32,866 nucleotides of DNA, taken from positions 1 to 32,866 of the forward strand of contig CADEGN010000065.1 in the NCBI GenBank assembly GCA_902826865.1, written 5' to 3'. This DNA comes from an uncultured Myxococcales bacterium (GTDB lineage Bacteria > Myxococcota_A > Polyangia > Nannocystales > Nannocystaceae). Under the pieces are notes generated by a model that made no database searches, was not told where the DNA came from, and saw only the letters and a program-made list of their open reading frames with translations. Shown here piece after piece: positions 14,847 to 25,000 of the stretch. The position numbers were made by a program, and so were the translations under genes. How positions within the stretch are numbered: position 1 is the stretch's first letter; each line of letters begins with the position of its first letter.

Positions 14847-15739
14847 AGCGCGAAGCGGCGACCCCCGTCGGTACTGTCGGCGCGGTCGTGCTTTACCCAC
14901 GTGACGGCGACGATGCCACGCGAGCGTCCAATCGCGCCGCCGCGCTGCTGACCGACGCGCGCGTTCGAATCGCCGTACCGCGGGAGCTCGTCATGTCCCC
15001 GCGCTTCGACCTCGGCGTCGCCCACGGTGTCGTCGCCGCCGACGAACTCGGCCCATCTGTGGATCTCGTCATCGCGGTGGGGGGCGACGGCACGTTGCTG
15101 CGGGCAGCGCGGTGGGTTGGATCCGCGGCGATCCCCGTGATGGGGGTGAACCTCGGCAACCTCGGCTTCCTCGCCGCGTTCGGTGCCAGTGAGCTCGATA
15201 CGGCGGTGGCCGCGGCGGTGGCCGGTGATCTCGTATGGCAGCCACGTCTGCGCATGCAGGTCGAAATCTGGCGCGAACGCGAACTTCGGGCCACGCAACT
15301 CGGATGCAACGACGTCTACGTCAAGCACGGCGAGCAACCGCGAATGCTGCGGTTGCGGACAACCGTCGGCGGCTCGTTTATGGCCGATGTACGCGCCGAC
15401 GGCCTCATCGTATCGACGCCGATGGGCTCAACCGCCTACAACCTCGCCGCGGGCGGGCCGATCGTCGAGCCCGGAACCAACGCGTTCACGATCACGCCCA
15501 TCTGTCCGCACACGCTCACGCACCGACCGGTGGTGACGTCCGCGGAACACGTCATCTCGATCACCCACACGGGCCCCGACGCGGGCGCGGCCGCGATGTT
15601 GTCGGTCGATGGCCAGTGGAGTTTCCCGCTCGAACTGGGCGACGAAGTCCGGGTGCGCCGAGCTGACGTTGAGCTTCGCTTGGTCCCGCCGCGCGCGACC
15701 GTGTTCGATGTGCTCGCGCGCAAGCTCGGCTGGAGCTGA
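14843..15739 (+). CDS. nadK: NAD kinase
   Basis: This 298-residue protein phosphorylates NAD to NADP. Family marks are the GGDG motif (Gly80-Gly83) in VIAVGGDGTLLRAAR, NLGNLGFL at 103-110, CNDVYV with Asn156 and Asp157, and the glycine-rich DGLIVSTPMGSTAYNLAAGG at 186-205. The length is normal. Translation starts at a GTG overlapping the stop codon of the upstream receiver/GGDEF-like gene by four bases, which implies coupled expression. It would act in the cytosol and supply NADP for reductive biosynthesis. The convergent gene ends 45 bases after its stop; the short gap holds only a palindromic ggtcgcgacc, no clear terminator. Confidence 0.97.
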   Translation: MKREAATPVGTVGAVVLYPRDGDDATRASNRAAALLTDARVRIAVPRELVMSPRFDLGVAHGVVAADELGPSVDLVIAVGGDGTLLRAARWVGSAAIPVMGVNLGNLGFLAAFGASELDTAVAAAVAGDLVWQPRLRMQVEIWRERELRATQLGCNDVYVKHGEQPRMLRLRTTVGGSFMADVRADGLIVSTPMGSTAYNLAAGGPIVEPGTNAFTITPICPHTLTHRPVVTSAEHVISITHTGPDAGAAAMLSVDGQWSFPLELGDEVRVRRADVELRLVPPRATVFDVLARKLGWS

Positions 15740-15784
15740 ACCATCCGAGCCGGTCGCGACCGCTGAGGTAAGGCCGCGAGTGCC

Positions 15785-16660
15785 TTAGAACGACCCGCGG
15801 ATCGAGACGCCGGCGTAGCCGGGGGCCATCGCGGGTGAAAGAGAGACTTGGGCGCGCTTGCGCTGGCCGATGCGATAGCCGGTCGCGTGGGCCCCCATCA
15901 AGATTCCTGGGGTGGCGAGCAGCATGCCAGCGCCGAAGCCGAGGTCGCGGGCCAACGCGTTCTGACCGGGGTTCCCGTTGACGTTGATCGGAATGCGGGT
16001 GATGAAGTACGTAGAAACGCCAGCGGCGAACAGGCCCCAGCCCAGCGCGAGTCGGCGCTGGATCTGTGGCCGCGTGAGCCGGGGTGCGCTCGCGAACAGA
16101 AAGCGCCCGCGCATGCCTGCGCCCACACCGAGGGACGCCAAGGCCCCTACGCCCAGCAAGCTCGACAATGCCGCGAAGCCGAGCATCTGATCCTCATAGC
16201 GATACGCTACGTCGTACCAAGAACATCCCTCGCTATCATCACAACTCTGCCCCGATGCCTTGCGGATCGCGATGATGTCGTAGCGCACGGCCAGCGCGCG
16301 CGTAACGGCGGAGGCGGCGAAAAGAGCGACGCCGACGCCAAGCGCCGCGGAGCCGTCGTGAGGCTCTTTGGTTTGCGCCGCTCGCCCACCAGCGCGGTCG
16401 CGCCGATCGCGTCGCCGAGGGACCGGAAGGCGCGGCGGCGCGATCACCAACGCCTCACCAGGTCGCTGCTCAACGGTGTTCGTCTGCGACGGCTCGGGTT
16501 GCGGAGGAGTCGCGGTTTCGGTCGCACCCCCTGCGGTCGGTTGTGGCGCAGGGGCAGCCGACGTTGGCGGCGATTCAAACGGTGACGGAGAATCTGCGGC
16601 AGGTGTTGGCGTGGCCGGTTGCGCCATCGACAACGCCAGCGCGATGGCTAGCGGTGACAT
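15785..16660 (-). CDS. Predicted exported/membrane protein with several hydrophobic segments
   Basis: From the ATG at 16658-16660 the product is 291 residues. It has a signal-peptide-like start (MSPLAIALALSMAQPA), a long Pro/Ala/Thr/Ser-rich region (about 15-80) and a basic patch rich in Arg/Asp. At least four hydrophobic segments then occupy residues ~100-270. A cysteine pair appears in SCDDSEGC. The layout (proline-rich stalk followed by small-residue-rich helices) recalls the C-terminal part of the lipoprotein at 5978-7171, but I cannot show homology. I do not recognise the family; an inner-membrane location is inferred from the helices. The ORF could start upstream, but that would add an Arg/Ala-rich stretch before the signal peptide. 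Confidence 0.65.
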   Translation of the reverse strand: MSPLAIALALSMAQPATPTPAADSPSPFESPPTSAAPAPQPTAGGATETATPPQPEPSQTNTVEQRPGEALVIAPPRLPVPRRRDRRDRAGGRAAQTKEPHDGSAALGVGVALFAASAVTRALAVRYDIIAIRKASGQSCDDSEGCSWYDVAYRYEDQMLGFAALSSLLGVGALASLGVGAGMRGRFLFASAPRLTRPQIQRRLALGWGLFAAGVSTYFITRIPINVNGNPGQNALARDLGFGAGMLLATPGILMGAHATGYRIGQRKRAQVSLSPAMAPGYAGVSIRGSF

Positions 16661-16816
16661 ACGACCGGGTAGTCGCCCGGAAGCGCAATCGGACGCATCA
16701 ACCGCGTCCGCCGCCTGCGCGCGCGAGCGCACACTGGTCGACCGCCGTGGGCACCGGCTCCGCGGGAGCGCGCCGCGACCCCGATATCGCCGCGTCTGCG
16801 CCGGACCGGATCGGGA

Positions 16817-18985
16817 TCACACCGCGGATGCCGCGATCCGGCGGACCGAGCGCACGCTGGCCATGCGTTCGAGCCGGCCCATGATCCGCACCACCTGCTC
16901 GCTCGAACGTATTTCGAGCACAAGCGAGATCGTCGAGCTTTCCTGCTTGGCGTTCCGCACCGCCGACGTCGTTGTGATGTTCACGCCCTCTTGGGCAACG
17001 ACGTCGGTGATATCGCGCAGAAGCCCTGCGCGATCGTCCGCGATGATGCGCAGAGCCACCGGGTACGACTGGCCAAACTGGGCGCCCCAACTGAGGGGCA
17101 TCCAACGCTCGGGCTCCACGCGCGTATTGGCATTTGCACAGTCCACGCGATGAATCGCCAACCCTCGTCCGCGCGTCACGAAACCGACGACGTCGTCGCC
17201 GGGAACGGGGTTGCAGCACCGCGCGGGGTGGCTCATCACGTCGTCGACGCCGCCGATGCTCACACGCGCGGCGTTCTGGACCGCGGCCACTTGCTTGCTC
17301 GGCGGCGGTTCGGGCTCCGTGCGCCCAACCTCGAGCAGGCGCGACACGATGCTATGGGCGACAACATCACCAAAACCTACGGCGGCAAGAAAATCGTCGG
17401 CATCGTCATACTTCGGATACAGGGCCGCGACGGTGTCGACACCGCGCGAGCTGAACCCGAGACGATCGAGTTCGCGTTCGACGATCTCGCGACCCGCCGC
17501 GATCGCTTGATCGCGCTCCGTCGCGCGAAAGTACTGCCTGATCTTCTGGCGTGCGCTCGCCGTCTTGACGTAACCGAGCTGCGGGTTGAGCCAGTCGCGC
17601 GAGGGCTTGCCAGCTTTCGACGTGATGATCTCAACGCGGTCGCCGGTGGCCAGCGCGTGGTCGAGCGTAACGATCTGACCGTTAACCTTCGCTCCGCGAC
17701 AGCGGTGACCGACGTCGGTGTGAATCCGGTAGGCGAAATCGATCGGCGTCGCGCCCTGAACGAGGTCGATCACCTGGCCCGCCGGGGTGAACACGTAGAC
17801 CTGATCCGCGAACAGCTCGCTGCGAAGCGCCTGGGCCAGCTCCTGCGCATCCCCAGCCGCGTCTCCCGGGTCGATCGGGCCGGTAAGTTCGCGTTGCCAC
17901 ACCATGAGCTGGCGCAGCCAGTTGATCTTGGCGTCAAAGCGTCGATCAGAGCGGCTTCCGGCCTCCTTGTAGCGCCAGTGCGCCGCCACGCCGTACTCGT
18001 TGAATTCGTGCATCTCGCGGGTACGGATCTGAATTTCGAGCGGCTTGCCGTCGGGGCCAACCACGGCGGTATGCAGTGAGCGGTAGTCGTTGCCCTTGGG
18101 CCGGGCGATGTAGTCGTCGAACTCGCCAGTGATCGGCGTCCACAACCCGTGGACCACGCCAAGCACCGCGTAGCACCCCTCGATCTCTTCCACGATGACA
18201 CGCACCGCGCTTACGTCGTAGATCTGCTCATAGCCGAGCTGCTTGCGCTGCATCTTCTTATAGATGCTGTAGATGTGCTTGGGCCGGCCGGTGACGCGCG
18301 CGGCGATCCCGAGCTCCCCCAAGCGCGCCGTGATCTCAGCGATGACCTGATCGATGGCCTGCGTTCGCGCCGTTCGCTTCTCGGCCAAGAGCGCCTTGAT
18401 CTCGCGGTAGACCTCGGGCTGAAGCTCGCGAAGGGCGAGATCCTCGAGTTCCCACTTCATGTGCCAGATGCCGAGGCGGTTGGCGAGCGGCGCATAGACC
18501 TCGAGCGACTCGTGGGCGACTCTGCGCCGTTCAATCTCCGGGAGGTCGTCGAGTCTGCGCATCCTCTGTACGCGGGCCGCAAGTGCGATGAGCACCACGC
18601 GGATGTCCGAAGCCATCGCCAGGAACATCTTGCGAAGGTTCTCTGTGGCCTCGTGTTCGAGATGATCCCAGTGAACCCGGCGCAGACGCGTAACGCCCTC
18701 AACCAAGTGGGCTACGTCGTCGCCAAGCTCGGCGGAGATCGTGTCGATCGGCACATCGTCCTCGCACGCCCCATGAACCAGGGCCGCCTGCAAGGCCACG
18801 GCGTCAAGGCGCAGCTCGGTGAGCAGGGCCGCGGCCCCCATCGCCGAGCGAAGCTGACCGTCGCCCCCGGCGGCGTGGGTACGGACAAACTCTACGGCGC
18901 GCCGAACAGCGAGTTCACCCCCCTCCAGGTGACTCGCCTGGGCGGCGAGACCGTTGAGTTCGGCGTCGATTTGCGATGACGACAT
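16817..18985 (-). CDS. relA: RelA-type (p)ppGpp synthetase with inactive hydrolase domain
   Basis: The 722-residue product has full long-RSH architecture. The HD-derived domain is at ~20-190. The synthetase domain (~230-345) has the G-loop GRPKHIYSIYKKM, Asp257 and Glu317 in EIQIRT. TGS lies at ~395-455, the zinc-finger-like region around Cys590/Cys591 and His612/Cys616, and ACT at ~640-715. The HD signature is broken: His71 is followed by Gly instead of Asp, and the KLADR motif reads ALAAR with Ala137. The synthetase loop reads EFDD (288-291), the acidic EXDD form of monofunctional RelA, instead of RXKD. It should therefore make (p)ppGpp from ATP and GTP/GDP on stalled ribosomes but not degrade it. 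Its ATG lies one base after the stop of the upstream FAD-oxidoreductase gene, so it is the last gene of the kinase operon. Confidence 0.95.
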   Translation of the reverse strand: MSSSQIDAELNGLAAQASHLEGGELAVRRAVEFVRTHAAGGDGQLRSAMGAAALLTELRLDAVALQAALVHGACEDDVPIDTISAELGDDVAHLVEGVTRLRRVHWDHLEHEATENLRKMFLAMASDIRVVLIALAARVQRMRRLDDLPEIERRRVAHESLEVYAPLANRLGIWHMKWELEDLALRELQPEVYREIKALLAEKRTARTQAIDQVIAEITARLGELGIAARVTGRPKHIYSIYKKMQRKQLGYEQIYDVSAVRVIVEEIEGCYAVLGVVHGLWTPITGEFDDYIARPKGNDYRSLHTAVVGPDGKPLEIQIRTREMHEFNEYGVAAHWRYKEAGSRSDRRFDAKINWLRQLMVWQRELTGPIDPGDAAGDAQELAQALRSELFADQVYVFTPAGQVIDLVQGATPIDFAYRIHTDVGHRCRGAKVNGQIVTLDHALATGDRVEIITSKAGKPSRDWLNPQLGYVKTASARQKIRQYFRATERDQAIAAGREIVERELDRLGFSSRGVDTVAALYPKYDDADDFLAAVGFGDVVAHSIVSRLLEVGRTEPEPPPSKQVAAVQNAARVSIGGVDDVMSHPARCCNPVPGDDVVGFVTRGRGLAIHRVDCANANTRVEPERWMPLSWGAQFGQSYPVALRIIADDRAGLLRDITDVVAQEGVNITTTSAVRNAKQESSTISLVLEIRSSEQVVRIMGRLERMASVRSVRRIAASAV

Positions 18986-18986
18986 G

Positions 18987-21900
18987 TCAGAAGCCGATAC
19001 GCCAGACGTAGGCCGGCTGGCCGCCGAGAACGCGAGCTGCGAGCATGCCCGATTGCGTCGCCGCTTCCACGCAGCCGCAGTTGAGATCGGTTTTCGTCCA
19101 ATCCCCGGCGAGGATCAGGCCGCGGATCTGCGCGTCGGCCTGGCCCATACGCAGCTGCATCTCGCCGGGCCGACTGAGCACGTATAGATCGGACCCGCGG
19201 TTGGCGATCGAAAACCACTGGGATTGGAGACGTGCCAGACCTGGCGCCCCTTCGTCGTCGTGCAGGCGCGCCAGGAGCTCGGCGAACGTCCCGGCGAATC
19301 CATCGAAGAGATCACGATGATGCTCGGCGAGCCAGGCCGCGAAATCCACGCGCCATTGCGCACTCGCCTCGGCGGCGAGGGCGGACGCATACGGAACCGC
19401 GAGACGCTCGCCAGCAACGCCCGCACCCGTGTGATACGTGACCGTTTTCGGCCGCGGCGCGGGCCAATCTTCCACCGCCACGAGGTGCGGGAAGTTGCCC
19501 ACACTCGGCTGGGGTTGGGCGTAGCCGGTCATCAGCCCGCGCGGCGTCTGAAATAAGTCCTCGGGCGCAAGGTCCCACCAAAGTTGAGCCGACATCGTGC
19601 GCGTCAGCGAGATCCCGTCGAGCATGGCGTGCCAGCGCCGCCCGACGGCATCGCCATCGGCTCGGGCCCAATCCGCGACCAGGGGCCTGAGCGCGCCGAG
19701 CGGAATCGCCAGAATCACCGCATCGACGTCACGGCCGACCGCGAGTTCGCGCGCGGTTGAGCCTGGGACGTCGACGCCACCGTCTTCGAAGTCGAGATCG
19801 CGGGCGCGCAGCACGTCCCCGTGCTCCAGCTGATCCCACAGCGGCGCGGCTGGCCAGCGCGCCGGCGCTCCCGCCGGTCCGCTCACAAGCGGTGCATACG
19901 GATCACCAGACTTCGTGCGCGCCTGCACCTGCATCGTCACACGCGCGAGCGTCGATTCGACGCCTTCGCCCGCAATCTCAAGCGAGCGAACGGCGTGGAA
20001 GAAATGCACGCGGGCGCCGAGGCGCTGCAGGGCTTCGTAGTACGGCGTGATGAGCGTCTCCGATGCCGCCCAACGCATTTCGTACACGGGCGAGCCCGAG
20101 TAGCCGAAACCCTCGAGGAGAAACCACCTCAGGCCCACGCCGGCCGCGAGCTCACCGACCGCCACCGGCAACTCGCGGCGGTGAGCAAACAGGGTCTCGT
20201 AGACGTGGGTGATCACCACCGCATCGGCATGTTCGGGTGCGAGGCCGTGGCCGACGAGCCACGCGACGAGGTCGCGATCATCGAGTCGCTCGAAGTCGAG
20301 GCAACGCTCGCGCAGCAAGCCGATCGCGATGGTGAGCAAGGTGTCGATCCCACTCCAGCGAAACCATGAATCAGGGTCGCGCTTCGCTCGACCGCGCAGC
20401 GCCCAGCCGAGGGTCGTGCGAGTCGTCTCAAGCATCGCGATGACGGCGTCGTTAATCGGACCCCCGGCCTCGATCGCGTTCTCCACCTCGATCGCGGACT
20501 GGCGGCCGATCCACTCCCGCAACCCGGCAACCACTCGGTCGGCGGCGCCCGTAACCGACGCGATGCCATCTTGCAGACGATCGATCGCGTCGCGCCAACC
20601 CGCACCCAGGTGATCGGTGTCCTCGACCTCGTCGCCGGCAGTGGCTTCAACGGCGTCGCGTCCGGCTCGGCGCAATAGACCGAGCAGGGCCGCGCCGACG
20701 TGGATCGACCGGCCAACATCCGCGCCAGGAACGTCGCCGGGCGTGTCGCTGTCTTCGAACACGATGCTGGGGAAGTAGCGCCACCGATCCCCGCGCCATT
20801 GCGCCATCACGCCGGTGGGCGGATGCGCCCGAACCGCGCCCGCGACTGGACCCTCGTCCGAAGAGATCTCGCGACCCGCGACGCGGTACACCTCGCGCAG
20901 GCTACGGAACGTGTTTTCGTAGAAGCCGAGCAACGCGTGCAGGCCGTGCTCCTCGATCCGATCGCCGTGGTTCGCGTTGCGACTCGCCGCGCACTTGCCC
21001 CCCATGCGCCAACCGGCGGTATACAGATCGACGTCGAATCCGCCCTGATTCGCCAGCCAGAACGCGGCGGAACAACCGGCTGGACCGCCGCCGAGCACGG
21101 CAACCCGGAGCTTGCGCCCGCGGCCGGGGGGCATTGTGGCGCGCCCGAGCGAGCTGGGAAGGGAGACGATGGCTCGCGACGATAGTTCGAAGGCGCCCAG
21201 CACGTGCTCACGCAGCGACGGCGCGGCGTGGCGATCGAGCGGCAGGCCCGGTGGCGTCAGCGCGGCCCCAAACTGCAGCTCGGCGCGGAGCGGACGAACC
21301 TGCGCGTCCGCTTCGTCGAAGAGGTACCGCACCGTGCTCCCGAGAAACCACTGATCCGCGGCACCATTGCCAAGCGCTTCGGCATCGACGATCCGCAGCG
21401 CCTGGGACACCGTGGGCATTTCGAACAGCTTGCGCACCCAGGCGAAGTTCGCCAGTCGATCAGGCGCATCGGCGGCGCCATCGTCGGCAAAGCTCGCGCT
21501 GAGCACGTCTTGATCGGCACTGTCGCGCACGACCCAGCGCGTGCGACCAGGCGAGATCTCGTGGGTCCCCTCGCGTTTCTCGAATCCGTACAGATGCACG
21601 CCCAATCTCCGCGGCACGTCCGCATCGAGGTACAGGCGCGGCATGTAAATAAACGGGCCACGGCAAGGGCTGCGCGGCTCGGCCAGTTCGACGTACGGCA
21701 CGCCGACCATGGCTTCGTGGTAATCCATGGCCCCAAACCACGCTCCGAAGCGATTCCGCGACAGCACCACGAATACCGGGTGCCACGCGCTCGGGCACAG
21801 TGGTTGCGGCGCGATCTGAATCCCCCGTGGCAAGAGCTGCTCCACGGCGATCCGGGGGACGGCACGGACGACCACACGCGCGGAGATCGTGCCATGTGCC

Positions 21901-22016
21901 TCGGTGACCGCATCGATCGGCCCGAACCCGAGCTCAGCTGCGAGCGCTGCTAGGGCATCGTCGGCCCCGCGATCCGCCGCGAGATCGTGGGCATGCTCAA
22001 GCAGTCGCGACACCAT
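18987..22016 (-). CDS. Acetoacetate-decarboxylase-like domain fused to FAD oxidoreductase
   Basis: This 1009-residue protein has two parts. Residues ~40-250 resemble the acetoacetate decarboxylase (ADC) fold: MPRLYLDADVP followed by YGFEK (143-147), matching the family pattern of an acidic stretch before G-F-x-K, with Lys147 near the place of the Schiff-base lysine. Residues ~303-1009 form a phytoene-desaturase/amine-oxidase-like flavoprotein. It has the dinucleotide-binding VAVLGGGPAGCSAAF (306-319), GWRMGGKC (335-342), EEHGLHALLGFYEN (355-368) and a C-terminal FAD-contact segment LILAGDWTKTDLNC. Such enzymes oxidise lipophilic substrates such as carotenoids, terpenoids or amines. Substrate is unknown. 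It starts 12 bases after the kinase stop and ends one base before relA. The flavoprotein call is firm; the ADC-like call is likely but weaker. Confidence 0.8.
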   Translation of the reverse strand: MVSRLLEHAHDLAADRGADDALAALAAELGFGPIDAVTEAHGTISARVVVRAVPRIAVEQLLPRGIQIAPQPLCPSAWHPVFVVLSRNRFGAWFGAMDYHEAMVGVPYVELAEPRSPCRGPFIYMPRLYLDADVPRRLGVHLYGFEKREGTHEISPGRTRWVVRDSADQDVLSASFADDGAADAPDRLANFAWVRKLFEMPTVSQALRIVDAEALGNGAADQWFLGSTVRYLFDEADAQVRPLRAELQFGAALTPPGLPLDRHAAPSLREHVLGAFELSSRAIVSLPSSLGRATMPPGRGRKLRVAVLGGGPAGCSAAFWLANQGGFDVDLYTAGWRMGGKCAASRNANHGDRIEEHGLHALLGFYENTFRSLREVYRVAGREISSDEGPVAGAVRAHPPTGVMAQWRGDRWRYFPSIVFEDSDTPGDVPGADVGRSIHVGAALLGLLRRAGRDAVEATAGDEVEDTDHLGAGWRDAIDRLQDGIASVTGAADRVVAGLREWIGRQSAIEVENAIEAGGPINDAVIAMLETTRTTLGWALRGRAKRDPDSWFRWSGIDTLLTIAIGLLRERCLDFERLDDRDLVAWLVGHGLAPEHADAVVITHVYETLFAHRRELPVAVGELAAGVGLRWFLLEGFGYSGSPVYEMRWAASETLITPYYEALQRLGARVHFFHAVRSLEIAGEGVESTLARVTMQVQARTKSGDPYAPLVSGPAGAPARWPAAPLWDQLEHGDVLRARDLDFEDGGVDVPGSTARELAVGRDVDAVILAIPLGALRPLVADWARADGDAVGRRWHAMLDGISLTRTMSAQLWWDLAPEDLFQTPRGLMTGYAQPQPSVGNFPHLVAVEDWPAPRPKTVTYHTGAGVAGERLAVPYASALAAEASAQWRVDFAAWLAEHHRDLFDGFAGTFAELLARLHDDEGAPGLARLQSQWFSIANRGSDLYVLSRPGEMQLRMGQADAQIRGLILAGDWTKTDLNCGCVEAATQSGMLAARVLGGQPAYVWRIGF

Positions 22017-22028
22017 GGCGTCCCACGA

Positions 22029-25000
22029 TCACACTGCGTTGGATGGCTGGCGCACGAATCCCGGCGCCATCATGTCGGTGAAAGCCTCGGGGCGCAAGAC
22101 GCCCATGGTCGCCATCTTCGCATCGCTCTCGGCGCGGAGGATGGTCCCTTCGTCGCCGCCCACCAGTGCCGCCAACCGGCGCAGGGTTGAGGCCTCGAAG
22201 GCCAGCATGCGGGCACTGGCAAACACAGCCACCGCTGCGCGCAACGCCTCGACCGCCTCGCGATCGCGACCAGCGAGGGCCAGCAAACTAGCACGGCACA
22301 TGGCAGCGTAGGCGCGCACGTGGCTGCTCTGCTGACGCTCCAGCCGTGCGATCGTTCGCCGCGCGACCGCGAGCGCGGGACCGGCGTCGTTGAGAATCGT
22401 TGCCCCGGCGAGGGCGCACTGGGCTTGCCATAGGGCGGCCTCGGAGGCGGCATAGGGCGTGCGCATGATCCCGAGCCGTGCGATCGTCGGCTCGTCGCGC
22501 TGCGCCATGGCCCAGGCCCGCTCGGGTCGACCGCGGTAGCGCTCCAGTGCGGCGATCTGACAGGTGTAGTTGATGATATGCGCCTCGAATCGCCGCGGCG
22601 CATCGTGTTGGTAGATGGCGAGCTGTTCCGCAGCTTCTTCCACGCGATCAGATGCGAGTGACGCCATGTTGCCGAGGATTCCCCGAGCAAACCCCGAAAC
22701 GTATGGGTTCGGTCGATCGCGCGTGTCGTCCAGCAACGCGTAGGCGCGCTCGCGGAGCAGCTGCACGCGGCCCATGAATTGGAGCGCGAGCGCGCCGTGG
22801 GCCCGGCAGATCGCGATCTCGTGGCTCACTCCGGTGCAGAGCCCGCGGAAGACCGCAATTGCGCGCTCGAGTTCGGCGAAACTCCGCTCCCACTGTCCGG
22901 TGACGAGCGCGATGTTCCCCGAAGCCTCGGCGATCATCCCGCTGGCGTACTCGCTACCCGACGCGTCGGCGAGGGCCTGCGCGCGGGTCAACAGGGCCAT
23001 CGCTGCGGGCAGCTTGGCGTCGGACCCAACGGCGACCGTGAAGTGGGCTTCGGCGGCAAGGGCACGGGCCAGCCGAGCCGGCTCGGCCACGCGCGCGGCG
23101 AGGCGGAGGTGCTGGGCGTGAAAAGCCGCGCCAAGCAAGGCGTCGGTGTAGATGAGCCCACGGGACGCCGTCCAACACACGTCGAGCCGCGCCAACGCTT
23201 CAGGCGAGGTGTCGGTGTGCGGGCGTTCGGCAATCCCGGCGACGGCGATCGCCGCGCGATGCCCCACCAGCCGTGCGAGCGCCGACGCCGTGCCCCGCGG
23301 CAAGGAGAGATCGACGGTGCGCAGGACCTCGTCCAGTGCGGCACGGCCCTCGTCAGTGTGTCCCGATGCGAGCAGGATCTCTGCGGCTTGCCGCAACCAC
23401 TCGACGCGATCGTTCCCACCGTGGGCGGCGGCACGGCGGTACGCAGCTGCTGCCTCGCGCGCCCGCCCGCCGTTGGCCAAGGCCGCCGCGAGTCTGGCCT
23501 CGATCGCCCCGAGTTCGTCCGGCTTGCTCGTGTCACCGGCCAGCGCCATGCGGTAGAGCTCCGCCGCCCGGTCGAACGCGAGCGCGGTCTCGGCCTGCTC
23601 GGCGGCCGCGAGCGTGTGATCGTGCGCCAGTCGCAGCTCACCCGCCGCGCGGAAGTGGTGAGCGAGTGCGGGCTCGTCGGCTTCACCGGACTCGGCCAAC
23701 TTCGTCGCGATCGTGAGGTGCAGCGATGGCAGGAGGCTCGGATCGATTTCTTCGATCACCGCTTTGCGGATGCGATCGTGATCGATCTCCACCATGTCGC
23801 GGGGCCGGTGTCCGTCGAGCCGAACGAGACGCTCGACCACGAGGCGATTGAGCACGCCGGGATCGACGGTGGCCGCGGGCCGCAGCGCCGCCCCGATCTC
23901 GAGGGCCTGACCCTGGCGAAAGCGTCCTCCGGCGACCGCGACGACGTCGAGCACACAACGCGCAGCCTCCGGCAACCGACGTAGACGGTGGCGGATGACG
24001 TTGCCCAGGTTGACGTCGGCGTCGCGGGCCGCATCACCACTATCGACGAGGCGGGCGTATCGCACCAATTCGCCGACGAAGAACGGGCTTCCCTCGGCCT
24101 CGCGCACGATCTCCTTGATCAGGTTGCGGGCGGGACGGCTACGCGAACCGAGGAGCTCGCCGGCGAGCTCCTCGGCTTGTGCGAGCGGCAACGCACCGAG
24201 CGAGATTCGGACCGTCGTAAGCGGGCGATCGCGCTCGGCCAGTTCCGCGAGCAACCGTTGGAGGGGAGTACCGTTGCGGGCCTCGGCGTCGCGCACCGCC
24301 AAGATCACCAGAACTGCCGGTGGATCGGGATGCCCGAGTACACCGCCGAGCAACACCGCGCTGTCGTGATCGGCCCATTGAAAATCGTCGATGTAGATGG
24401 CAAGCCGGCGACGATCCCCGAGGCGCCCAAGCAACTCAGCCAGGGCCGCGAACGCGCGCCGACGCGCCGTGACCGGATCGGCTTCAAGCTCGCGCCGCCC
24501 GGCCGCCAGCGCCACCGCAGGCACCCCACGCAACACCGGGAACAGCCGCGCGATGCTGTCCACGTCGCGCGGAAGGACCGCCTCGACCGCCTCGGGTGGC
24601 GTATGCACGCCAAGGCGCAACGTGAGTGCGTCGATGATCGGATCGAGTGCCTTGTAGGGGATCGACTCCCGTTCCGAGCACCGCCCAGAAAGCACCACGG
24701 TGTCAGCACGGGCCGCGAGCGGGTCGAGGAAATGAGTGACCATCGCGGTCTTGCCGATCCCCGATGCACCCTCGACAAGGACAAGTACTGGCGCGGATTC
24801 TGCCGCTTTGAACGCCTCGGCCAGCTGCGCGATCTCGGCGGCACGGCCGAGAAACAGCGCACGCTCGCGATTGGCGGTCGAGCGCGGTGCCCCAAGTCGG
24901 GCGACGATCGCCTCACCGTCCGGGCGCGCGCGCGGCTCCGGATCAAGTAACTCCATGCACAGGGCCTCGAGATCGGCAGGAATCCCGGCAACAACTCCCG

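Noticed and set aside
16991..18079. Plus-strand open frame of 362 codons
   Set aside because: Antisense to RelA, whose motifs on the minus strand are unmistakable.
22779..23984. Plus-strand open frame of 401 codons
   Set aside because: Antisense to the helical-repeat part of the kinase; composition is shadow-like and no start signal is visible.
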